64,000 nucleotides of DNA from Aculops lycopersici (lineage: Eukaryota > Arthropoda > Arachnida > Trombidiformes > Eriophyidae): the NCBI GenBank assembly GCA_015350385.1, contig WNKI01000004.1:1781852-1845851 (forward strand), written 5' to 3'. The translations under genes were made by a program, and so were the position numbers. Positions 51,685 to 59,242 of this stretch are shown in pieces (position 1 is the first letter of the stretch; every line of letters begins with the position of its first letter). The notes below the pieces were generated by a model. It did not search any database and was not told where the DNA came from. It worked only from the letters and a program-made list of their open reading frames with translations.

Positions 51685-51953
51685 GCGGAAAAACGTTGTT
51701 TTTCTCTTTGTTATTGTTCGCACACGTGGCTGTGTGCTTGTGCGGAAAAATGCTTGTTTTTCTCTGTGTTGTTGTTCGCACACGTGGCTGTGTGCTTGTG
51801 CGGAAAAATGCTTGTTTTTCTCTTTGTTATTGTTCGCACACGTGGCTGTGTGCTTGTGCGGAAAAATGCTTGTTTTTCTCTGTGTTGTTGTTCGCACACG
51901 TGGCTGTGTGCTTGTGCGGAAAAATGCTTGTTTTTCTCTTTGTTATTGTTTTT
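51685..51953 (-). repeat. 58-bp tandem repeat in the leader of copia element 2
   Basis: Units starting CGCACACGTGGC at 51719, 51777, 51835 and 51893 (plus strand) give an exact 58-base period, with a partial copy to the left; about 4.6 copies. Units alternate between a TTTGTTATTGTT and a GTGTTGTTGTT ending, so the real repeating block may be 116 bases. It lies between the 5' LTR and the main start codon. The frames running through it on both strands are repeat artefacts. Confidence 0.93.
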
Positions 51954-52423
51954 GATCGGAGCTGTGTAAGAGTTTTGTCTTGTTTAGCTCGATTATTTTG
52001 TGTGAATTGTAGCTATGTCTGTCTTTTATTTAATTACTCTGGGTTAGCTAGACTGTGGAGTCTGAAATCCGTAGGTAATCAAATAGTTTATGACGTTAGA
52101 CTTCGCGTTTAATTCTTTTGGGGTGGGAAAGGGTAGGATGAGTCCCCAGTACTGATGTTTTCGGAAAAACACGTTCCACGGTTATCAAACCTTTTGTTTT
52201 ATCACTATCAGCGTAGGTTTTGCACTCCTCGAACTAATTATCAAATCGGAAGTCTAGTTTGGCGGCTAGATACACCAATTGATAATGCAGGCTCGTAGGT
52301 GGTACCCCTTTTTACTGATAGTGTGGATGGGAATTGGGTGACAATTTTGCTACAAAAGGTGAATTTTGATTTGTGGTTGTTAAGTACTTGAGGAAATAAT
52401 GACGTTTGTCTTTTTATTTTACC

Positions 52424-52432
52424 CTGCTACCA
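52424..52432 (-). other. Primer-binding site of copia element 2
   Basis: On the minus strand TGGTAGCAG directly follows the 5' LTR, complementary to the CTGCTACCA 3' end expected of initiator tRNA-Met. It is the same nonamer as in copia element 1. Confidence 0.78.
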
Positions 52433-52756
52433 TGTTGAGAAGTGAACAGTTGAACGATTATTTTGTAACTGACGACTTTCTACGTCGACGTCCTTTATTT
52501 ATATACTGGTGTTCGCTTCTACGTACAGCGGCTCTCCGCATCGCGTAGCAGCGTGGCGCGCGTCGTACAGTGAGCGCGTCGTACAGTGAGCGCTTCCGGT
52601 GAGCGCGTCGCTCGCACAAGTGGCGCGTGAAATTTGAATTCTGTGCGGTCACTCGCTGCAGTGCAGCGTGCATCGTACATCTTCGGTGTGTGCGTCTTGC
52701 ATCCTCGGTGCGTGCATCTTGCACCATTGGTGCGTGTGCTTTAGTATATTCCAACA
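52433..52756 (-). repeat. 5' LTR of copia element 2
   Basis: 324 bases with TG...CA ends, flanked outside by the CAACT duplication. It lacks one 16-base unit present in the other LTR. Confidence 0.93.
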
Positions 52757-52865
52757 CAACTTCCCAGCTCGCAGTCCGAGCTGAACTGGGAACTGGCAGA
52801 ACTGCGAGCTGGGAAATCCAGTCCCGGACTGCGAACTGGATTTTACAGTCCAGCTCCCATCCCTA

Positions 52866-53096
52866 CCTGTGCTTCTCTTTGATCGTTTTGCATGTGACAC
52901 TAAGTGCTTTTCAGACTGAATCTCTCAGAGAGTGTTCCATATACTCTTGTGCATAGACTCTGCCTGCACGACCGTCACTGGCGAGGTTGTTTTGTTTTGG
53001 ATAAATTTCATGTTGTATTATGATTTAGGATAACTTATATAATAACTTTTATTACATTTTCAGGGCATCTCAGGGTTGAAAATATAATCACTCAAG
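52866..53096 (+). other. NDUFS3 5' flank and probable 5' UTR intron end
   Basis: Unique sequence between the hAT-like element and NDUFS3. A T-rich tract ending TTTTCAG (about 53047-53063) looks like a splice acceptor 34 bases before the start codon. An in-frame TAA lies four codons upstream of the ATG, so whatever exon is joined here is untranslated unless a different acceptor is used. Confidence 0.5.
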
Positions 53097-53732
53097 ATGA
53101 CCACCCACATGCTAAAATTAGTGCAAGAGTGCCTGCCCAAATTTGTGCAAATAGGAAGAGTCACTTTTCAGAAGGAGGCCGAACTTTGTATAGCCCCAAG
53201 TGGTGTTTTACCAGTACTAAGCTTTCTCAAACACCATCATCAAACTCAATTCACAAATATTGTTGATATCGCCGGTTTGGATGTGCCTGCAAGGCAGAAC
53301 AGATTTGAGATAGTATACAATCTGTTATCTATCAATCACAATGCAAGAATTAGAGTGAAAACCTACACTGATGAACTAACACCCATTGACTCGGCCACTG
53401 CCATCTACAAGGGTGCTGATTGGTATGAGAGAGAAATTTGGGATATGTTTGGAGTTATGTTTAGTGGCCATCACGATCTAAGGCGTATCTTGACCGACTA
53501 TGGATTTGAGGGCCATCCATTCAGGAAAGACTTTCCTCTCACAGGTTACGAGGAGATCAGATTTGATGACGAGAAGAAGCAGGTAGTCTATGAACCTCTA
53601 GAGTTAGCCCAAGAGTTTAGAAAGTTTGAATTAACGCCAACATGGGAGCAATTTCCCGAATTTAAACAGGCAAATGAAGACCAGGCGAAACTAGATGCTC
53701 CAGTTGAGGAGAAGCCAGTCGAGAAGAAGTAA
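53097..53732 (+). CDS. NDUFS3: NADH:ubiquinone oxidoreductase 30-kDa subunit
   Basis: A 211-residue protein of the peripheral arm of mitochondrial complex I (Q module). It aligns with mature NDUFS3/NuoC: CLPKFVQ near the start, DVPARQNRFEIVYNLLSI, RIRVKTYTDELTPIDSAT, the signature WYEREIWDMFGVMFSGH, DLRRILTDYGFEGHPFRKDF and PLTGYEEIRFD. The charged C-terminal tail ends EEKPVEKK. The precursor in other animals is about 260 residues with an N-terminal mitochondrial targeting peptide; here the frame begins roughly at the mature N-terminus and an in-frame stop lies just upstream. An AATAAA overlaps the stop codon (53732-53737). The identity is certain; the start and the missing targeting sequence are not resolved. 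Confidence 0.94.
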   Translation: MTTHMLKLVQECLPKFVQIGRVTFQKEAELCIAPSGVLPVLSFLKHHHQTQFTNIVDIAGLDVPARQNRFEIVYNLLSINHNARIRVKTYTDELTPIDSATAIYKGADWYEREIWDMFGVMFSGHHDLRRILTDYGFEGHPFRKDFPLTGYEEIRFDDEKKQVVYEPLELAQEFRKFELTPTWEQFPEFKQANEDQAKLDAPVEEKPVEKK

Positions 53733-53737
53733 ATAAA
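53732..53737 (+). terminator. Poly(A) signal of NDUFS3
   Basis: AATAAA begins on the last base of the stop codon. The convergent GEMIN6 gene ends only about 70 bases further on, so 3' UTRs are very short or overlap. Confidence 0.6.
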
Positions 53738-53806
53738 AGTTGAAATTCGTTGACATCTAAGATACAGATCTACTTTCATAACTAAATGCCTACAGAAATT
53801 CTTTCA

Positions 53807-54337
53807 TCAATCAGCCAGCGCTAATTTGACCAGATATATGATTCTCTTTGTGATGGTACTTGTCGAGCCGACATAATCTTTAGGACTATCGTAAGGCGGT
53901 CTAATTCTCACGGTAGTTGCAACAATGATTTCGTTAGAAACTGGATGGACTTCAATCGGTATCCTGCTGGCTTTGAACCAATTTTCAATGCGATCCCTTC
54001 TAGCTCGGAGCTTTTCTTCGGTTAGATTGTGATCTTTATACTTCTCTGCAAAGAATGGATTTGTCCCGAGTCTATCTCGACCATCTGCCTCTACAAGTAT
54101 GGCAACCTCATCAGGCTTAAGAGAGTTTGGTATATTCGTACGTTCTACTCCGATTATACCATGACCAAGTACTAATATGTTCTTCGTGACCTTTGAATCT
54201 TCAATATCACACAATATCATTGACATGCTTATTGGATCGACAACTTTCAAGTACCCAGTGTGTGATGCCTGGTACTTGGATATGACTCTCACATGATGGT
54301 ATTGTTGCTTTGCTATTGAGTTATAGTCTGAGATCAT
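53807..54337 (-). CDS. GEMIN6: Gem-associated protein 6
   Basis: A 176-residue single-exon protein matching Gemin6, the SMN-complex component that dimerises with Gemin7 through an Sm-like fold and helps assemble Sm cores on spliceosomal snRNAs. The N-terminal Sm-like part (about 15-75) has GYLKVVDPISMSMILCDIED and ILVLGHGIIGVE. The C-terminal part has LRARRDRIENWFKASRIPIEV, then IVATTVRIRPPYDSPKDY, matching the family's helix followed by the PPY motif. The length is close to the vertebrate protein (about 167). Convergent with NDUFS3 and divergent from TM9SF2. Confidence 0.85.
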   Translation of the reverse strand: MISDYNSIAKQQYHHVRVISKYQASHTGYLKVVDPISMSMILCDIEDSKVTKNILVLGHGIIGVERTNIPNSLKPDEVAILVEADGRDRLGTNPFFAEKYKDHNLTEEKLRARRDRIENWFKASRIPIEVHPVSNEIIVATTVRIRPPYDSPKDYVGSTSTITKRIIYLVKLALAD

Positions 54338-54673
54338 GATTTACACCCCTTGAGGTAGTTGATTGCTTATTATAATTACCTATGGGATGCCATTTGCTAT
54401 GCTGTCATTCTTAACCAACAATATGGCATGATCTTTAGGAATATTCACAGAATAAAATGAAAATATTTAGAACTTATAACCTGCGCATCGTATTGCAAAG
54501 ATGGAATTTTCATTGTTTGGCCTTTAACGCTTTACGACCCCCACGCGCAATGGCCATACAGCGGCGCGTTACTGGGTAAATTTGCGAGCCATGTCAATTG
54601 TCTTCTATTCCATTCGAGTGACTACTATTACATGATGGTTATATAATCATTACCTAATGAAAAATAATAAATA
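54338..54673. promoter_or_regulatory. Divergent spacer between GEMIN6 and TM9SF2
   Basis: A 336-base spacer between outward-pointing start codons, presumably a shared promoter region. It includes a short GC-rich stretch (about 54537-54590) within AT-rich DNA. Confidence 0.4.
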
Positions 54674-56674
54674 ATGACAATCAAATATATTTATGCACAC
54701 CAGATTCGCTGGTTACTGATATTATACGCTATCTCACAACCAGCCTCGGCATTCTACCTACCTGGATTAGCTCCCGTCAACTATTGCAAAGCTAACAAGA
54801 CCACCGAAAGCTGCAGGTCAGATGTCAAATTATTTGTCAACCGGCTTGATTCAGAACAGTCTGCCTTACCATATGAGTATAGTTATTTCGACTTCTGTAG
54901 CTCAAATTCAGACGAGTATCCAGTAGAAAATTTAGGACAAATTGTATTCGGCGAGCGAATTCGCCCATCTCCGTATGAGATATCATTCTTGAAGAATGAG
55001 CCATGTAAATTTCTTTGTAACAAAAAGTACGATTTAAGCAATAGCGATGATGTCGACAAGGTTAATAGATTGCGTAAGGGTGTGATGGAGAACTACCAGC
55101 ACCATTGGATTGTTGACAACATGCCAGTTACATGGTGTTACCAAACCGAAGATGATCAGCAATATTGTACCGTTGGCTTCCCTATGGGATGTTATGTAAA
55201 CGAGCGCGGCATCGGACAGAATGCCTGCCTAATGAGTCCCGACTTCAATCAACCAAACTCCTACTACATATTCAATCATGTCAACATCAAAATCACCTAT
55301 CACTCCGGGGAGAATGAGGCCTGGGGCACTGCATTCGGTGGCGAGGGCGGCAGGATTACCTCGGTCAAGATTGAGCCACGAAGTATCAAGTATAACTCAA
55401 AACCAGATTCCCAGTCTTGCTTCCAAGAAAAGCCAGAGTTACTGGCAATCCCAGCCGATAATAGAAATGACAAGATCGACATCTACTATACGTATTCGGT
55501 AGAATATGTCAAGGACAACAGCGTCAAGTGGTCCTCGAGATGGGATTATATTCTCGGATCCTCGGCCCATACCAATATTCAATGGTTTTCTATATTGAAC
55601 TCTCTGGTCATTGTCCTATTTTTGACTGGTATGGTTGCCATGATTCTACTGAGAACCTTGCACAAAGATATTGCAAGATACAATCAAATTGATTTAGAGG
55701 ATGATGCACAAGAGGAGTTTGGTTGGAAACTGGTTCACGGTGACATCTTCAGGCCACCACCACATTCCATGCTACTTTCAGTCTTCCTAGGAAGTGGAGT
55801 TCAAGTTTTTTGTATGACCCTAGCGACACTATTCTTCGCTTGCCTTGGATTTACATCGCCAGCAAATAGAGGATCCTTAATGACTTGCGCTTTGGTTCTA
55901 TTTGTTTGCCTCGGTACACCTGCAGGATATGTGTCTGCAAGATTGTGCAAGTTTTTCGGCGACCCAAGATGGCATTTGAATATCCTATTAACAGCACTAT
56001 TATGCCCCGGAATCGTCTTCTCACTGTTCTTTGTTATGAACTTAATCCTATGGACCGAATCCAGCTCGGCGGCGGTACCATTCGGAACCCTAATTGGACT
56101 ACTTGCAATGTGGATGCTTGTCTCACTGCCTCTTACTTTTATTGGTGCCTACTTTGGATTCAAGAAGCCAGTTTTATCTCAACCAACACGTACAAATCAG
56201 ATCCCTCGCCAAATACCTGACCAGTCCATTTATACGCAACCAATGCCAGGAATTATTATGGGCGGCATCCTACCCTTTGGCTGCATATTCATTCAGCTAT
56301 TCTTTATTCTCAACAGTTTATGGTCAAATCAAATGTACTACATGTTTGGCTTTTTATTCTTAGTATTCATAATATTGGTTATAACCTGCAGTGAAACAAC
56401 TATATTACTATGCTATTTCCACCTGTGTGCCGAGGATCATGCTTGGTGGTGGCGATCCTATTTAACAAGTGGATTTGCAGCATTCTACCTCTTCGTGTAC
56501 TGTGTCCACTACTTCATCTCGAAGATGGCAATATCAGGATTTGTATCAACTTTATTATACTTTGGATACACGTTAATCATGGTTTTCCTCTTTTTCCTCC
56601 TAACCGGAACTGTGGGTTTCTTCGCCTGCTTTTGGTTCGTTAGAAGAATTTACTCGACCATCAAGGTAGATTAA
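54674..56674 (+). CDS. TM9SF2: Transmembrane 9 superfamily member 2
   Basis: A 666-residue single-exon nonaspanin of the Golgi/endosome membrane, a family implicated in protein sorting and glycosylation-enzyme localisation. A signal peptide (about 1-27, ending ASAFYLPG) leads into the long lumenal domain with YLPGLAPVNYC, LFVNRLDSEQSALPYEYSYF, LGQIVFGERI and NYQHHWIVDNMPVTWCY. The nine-TM part starts near 310 (IQWFSILNSLVIVLFLTGM) and carries LRTLHKDIARYN, EEFGWKLVHGDIFRPP and SVFLGSG. It also has TNQIPRQIP and GGILPFGCIFIQLFFIL, and ends in KVD, the family's C-terminal Golgi-retention motif. The lumenal segment ENLGQ and the overall length favour TM9SF2 over TM9SF4. Confidence 0.95.
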   Translation: MTIKYIYAHQIRWLLILYAISQPASAFYLPGLAPVNYCKANKTTESCRSDVKLFVNRLDSEQSALPYEYSYFDFCSSNSDEYPVENLGQIVFGERIRPSPYEISFLKNEPCKFLCNKKYDLSNSDDVDKVNRLRKGVMENYQHHWIVDNMPVTWCYQTEDDQQYCTVGFPMGCYVNERGIGQNACLMSPDFNQPNSYYIFNHVNIKITYHSGENEAWGTAFGGEGGRITSVKIEPRSIKYNSKPDSQSCFQEKPELLAIPADNRNDKIDIYYTYSVEYVKDNSVKWSSRWDYILGSSAHTNIQWFSILNSLVIVLFLTGMVAMILLRTLHKDIARYNQIDLEDDAQEEFGWKLVHGDIFRPPPHSMLLSVFLGSGVQVFCMTLATLFFACLGFTSPANRGSLMTCALVLFVCLGTPAGYVSARLCKFFGDPRWHLNILLTALLCPGIVFSLFFVMNLILWTESSSAAVPFGTLIGLLAMWMLVSLPLTFIGAYFGFKKPVLSQPTRTNQIPRQIPDQSIYTQPMPGIIMGGILPFGCIFIQLFFILNSLWSNQMYYMFGFLFLVFIILVITCSETTILLCYFHLCAEDHAWWWRSYLTSGFAAFYLFVYCVHYFISKMAISGFVSTLLYFGYTLIMVFLFFLLTGTVGFFACFWFVRRIYSTIKVD

Positions 56675-56707
56675 TACATTAAACTAATCATCTCGCTTGA
56701 TTAACTT

Positions 56708-59242
56708 TTAATTGATTTTGTTGTTTTTAATTGACCGCGAAGGCCTCTGAAGTTTAGTTGCCAATCTAAACAAATTCCCCTGTAGATATCTACCAAGTGG
56801 TTCCTCAACTAGAACGAATAGGATCGCCGATAGTAAGTAAGTGCCGCAAACGCCAATTACGAAAATGTAGATTAAGTTGAAATTAGTGACTCGTTGCAAA
56901 TGAGTCATTCCTTGGACAGTGTACATGATAAACTCCAAATTAACAACCAATACACAGATGCTCATCCTTGACATTGGTTTCCAAAAGGGAGCTGACAAAA
57001 TTCTATTCACCCACCTGTTACCAAATCCGACCGAGCCTATGAGGATATAGAGGCCTGTTATTGCGGCGTAGGAAAAATGCAAATATGTGATCAGGAAAAC
57101 AATGTTGAATGTTGTAAAGTTTAACCCTTTGAGCGCCGCGTACTTCAAAAGATATGGATAGGAGGCAAAGCAGATGACAAACGCCAGGCAAATATAGCCA
57201 CCATACTTTTGCAATACCAGAGGCAACTCGGGCTTTGTGACATTTGGATTCGACTTGCCCTCATTGAGTGCCTTCACTTTGGCCTCAATATAACTGTAGC
57301 GTCTGTTTTCATAATCAAAAATATAATAGCCAATCAAAACTCCAATTAACCATGAGCTTATTCTAAGGTGAGGTAAGGTATAAACTCTCATAAATCCAAT
57401 AACTAGAGACCTAAATCCATAGGCATCCAATCGGCTAACTGGAATTGCATGCTCGCTAGGTGTCTTCGCGTACTCGCTGGACGAGGCTAGCATGCTCGCG
57501 GCACAACATGTGAGTATCAACCACTTGCCAAATTTGGGATTCTTGTGTAGAGCTAGTAGGAATATTGGTGTTAAGGCAAAGAATTGGAAGTCGGCCGCTA
57601 TGTACCAACCGAATGCTGCACAATGCTCTGCGGCCGACTTAAAATTTGCCACCATTAGCAGGGTCCACCACCAGGACTCTCGCTCGCAAACTCGCCTCAA
57701 TCCCAAGTTGGTGGTTGCATAATCCCAAAATGGACCAGAATTTAGATATTTGGCCCAATACTTGGAGTAGGCAACAATGAATCCATAGGCAACAATTAGT
57801 TTGATGTATCTATAGATAATGAGTGCCACCCAAGCAACTGGACTCGACATGAACGGTTTCTGCTGATTGCGCTTAAATAGCATATAAGCTGATAGTAGTC
57901 CGGAGATTGAGATGAATATATTGACCGTGAAGGCTGGAATAATGTGATGCCAAATGAATATGGGCGACCACATGTCCTTGAAATTGCGAGTATCCGCCAG
58001 GGTAGCACTAGTAAAAAATAAGGCGTGAGCCGAGACAATATTAACCATTCCAATTACTTTGAGTCCCTCGACTAAGTCTAAATTCAGAATTGGTCTTTGT
58101 GGATTCAAGTTCTCGCATGGAGTTTGATTTGAATCACCGAGTTTTCCGTTTTCCTCACAAGTCGCTGATGATTGCTTTCGAAATTCCGAGTTACTATCTT
58201 GATAATAGCGCTTGAGACAATACATTGGATTGGTCTTGAACAACTTGCGCAAGTTATAAGTTACAGAGAGGGTTTTGTAAAATTCAAATTTCAATTCCCC
58301 TTCCGGATCTTCTTCAATCATCATTGCCCTCCGCTGTGACTTATATTTGGGAACCTTCAACTTATGATACTTGTATGTACAATAAGATACAAGCGAAAGC
58401 CATAAACTCAACACAGTGACAAAGATTAAACTTCCACTGTTCAGATACCAAGCTCTTAGCGGTGATTGCTCGTCAGGTAGACAGTAGACATCCGTGAGCA
58501 CGGTTTCGTTGTAATCAATTTCGCGATAATTATACTCCATAAGCTTGTGTATCAACTCAAATTTGTTCTTATATCTCTGGGAGTCGCATGTTTTTGGTAG
58601 GCAAATGCCCATCTTTATCACCTCGTCTGCTTCTGTTAGCCAACCGCGGTACTTGAGCATTGCCCAGCAGTATCTTGTTGGCACCTGTTCCATGGATGCA
58701 CCTGTTGAGCTAAATAAATCAACTCTTAAATTCAAACACTCCTCATAACGACCAATCCAAAAGGTATTTCCAAGCATGAAACCGGGTGGAAATTTGCCAT
58801 AAGTATCGAGTAGACGATACAGGTTCACATCCTTGGACTTGAATTTCAATCTTCTCTGCTCCATTGAACGCTCATTGAGTTCGCTTAAATGTTGCAAACA
58901 CTTTTCCTGGTCAACAAGTGGCCCGCCGGAAACTCGATGCTCCTCTTCGTCATCGTACCTGTGGATCAAAAAGTCCATCATATATGCCGATCGATACTTC
59001 GCAACTGTGATTGCATATTTGTGCTGGGACAGGGTTAAATTTTGACCAGCATTCTCACATTCATTATACATAATCTTGCACGAATTATAAGAATGCGAAA
59101 GATATTTGAAGATTTCATCACTAGAAGTGCTATTGAATGGACTCGGTCCAGAGTGTATTACACTAGAAATAAAACTAGATTGTGTAAAGACAATCAATAG
59201 AATTGTTGCTAATTTGAGCATCTTGAATATTTGATTATTCAA
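56708..59242 (-). CDS. NRF-6-like membrane acyltransferase
   Basis: An 844-residue single-exon protein of the nose-resistant-to-fluoxetine/NRF-6 family found in nematodes and arthropods. A signal peptide (about 7-28) precedes the Cys-rich extracellular NRF domain (about 60-250; motifs LLDTYGKFPPGFMLGNTFWIG, RYCWAMLKYRGW and GICLPKTC). A membrane segment (about 273-291) and a cytosolic loop follow. The acyltransferase 3 domain starts near 380 (NLDLVEGLKVIGMVNIVSAH, with the His that is conserved in this domain) and contains about ten hydrophobic segments to the C-terminus. The exact acyl substrate is unknown for the family; nematode members act in lipid or drug transport. Its 3' end lies 33 bases from that of TM9SF2, tail to tail. 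Confidence 0.92.
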   Translation of the reverse strand: MNNQIFKMLKLATILLIVFTQSSFISSVIHSGPSPFNSTSSDEIFKYLSHSYNSCKIMYNECENAGQNLTLSQHKYAITVAKYRSAYMMDFLIHRYDDEEEHRVSGGPLVDQEKCLQHLSELNERSMEQRRLKFKSKDVNLYRLLDTYGKFPPGFMLGNTFWIGRYEECLNLRVDLFSSTGASMEQVPTRYCWAMLKYRGWLTEADEVIKMGICLPKTCDSQRYKNKFELIHKLMEYNYREIDYNETVLTDVYCLPDEQSPLRAWYLNSGSLIFVTVLSLWLSLVSYCTYKYHKLKVPKYKSQRRAMMIEEDPEGELKFEFYKTLSVTYNLRKLFKTNPMYCLKRYYQDSNSEFRKQSSATCEENGKLGDSNQTPCENLNPQRPILNLDLVEGLKVIGMVNIVSAHALFFTSATLADTRNFKDMWSPIFIWHHIIPAFTVNIFISISGLLSAYMLFKRNQQKPFMSSPVAWVALIIYRYIKLIVAYGFIVAYSKYWAKYLNSGPFWDYATTNLGLRRVCERESWWWTLLMVANFKSAAEHCAAFGWYIAADFQFFALTPIFLLALHKNPKFGKWLILTCCAASMLASSSEYAKTPSEHAIPVSRLDAYGFRSLVIGFMRVYTLPHLRISSWLIGVLIGYYIFDYENRRYSYIEAKVKALNEGKSNPNVTKPELPLVLQKYGGYICLAFVICFASYPYLLKYAALKGLNFTTFNIVFLITYLHFSYAAITGLYILIGSVGFGNRWVNRILSAPFWKPMSRMSICVLVVNLEFIMYTVQGMTHLQRVTNFNLIYIFVIGVCGTYLLSAILFVLVEEPLGRYLQGNLFRLATKLQRPSRSIKNNKIN

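Larger units (their letters stand above)
45475..52756 (-). mobile_element. Copia-type LTR retrotransposon 2 with envelope-like domain
   Basis: A complete 7.3-kb element on the minus strand. LTRs lie at 52433-52756 (5' in element sense, 324 bp) and 45475-45814 (3', 340 bp); they start TGTTGGAATA and end CTCAACA. The CAACT target duplication lies at 45470-45474 and 52757-52761. The primer-binding site follows the 5' LTR and a G-rich purine tract precedes the 3' LTR. It inserted into the hAT-like element. The main frame is intact over 1928 codons, so the element may be active. Confidence 0.96.
44761..52865. mobile_element. hAT-like non-autonomous DNA transposon, split by copia element 2
   Basis: Outer arms begin TAGGGATGGGAGCTG at 44761 and end with its exact complement at 52865, a 15-bp terminal inverted repeat. 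Both sides are flanked by CCTGTGCT (44753-44760 and 52866-52873), an 8-bp target duplication as made by hAT transposases. Without the inserted copia element the unit is 818 bases (44761-45474 plus 52762-52865) and encodes no transposase, so it needs one in trans. Repeated AGTCC/GGACT motifs near both ends resemble the subterminal binding sites of hAT elements. Confidence 0.85.

Noticed and set aside
51685..51953. Regularly spaced repeats resembling a CRISPR array
   Set aside because: The 58-bp units are directly adjacent without unique spacers, and the context is a eukaryotic retrotransposon leader.
51653..52112. Cys/Leu/Val-rich plus-strand frames of about 100-147 residues, resembling repeat membrane proteins
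   Set aside because: They translate the 58-bp leader repeat; the same repeat is open in several frames, so the products are artefacts.
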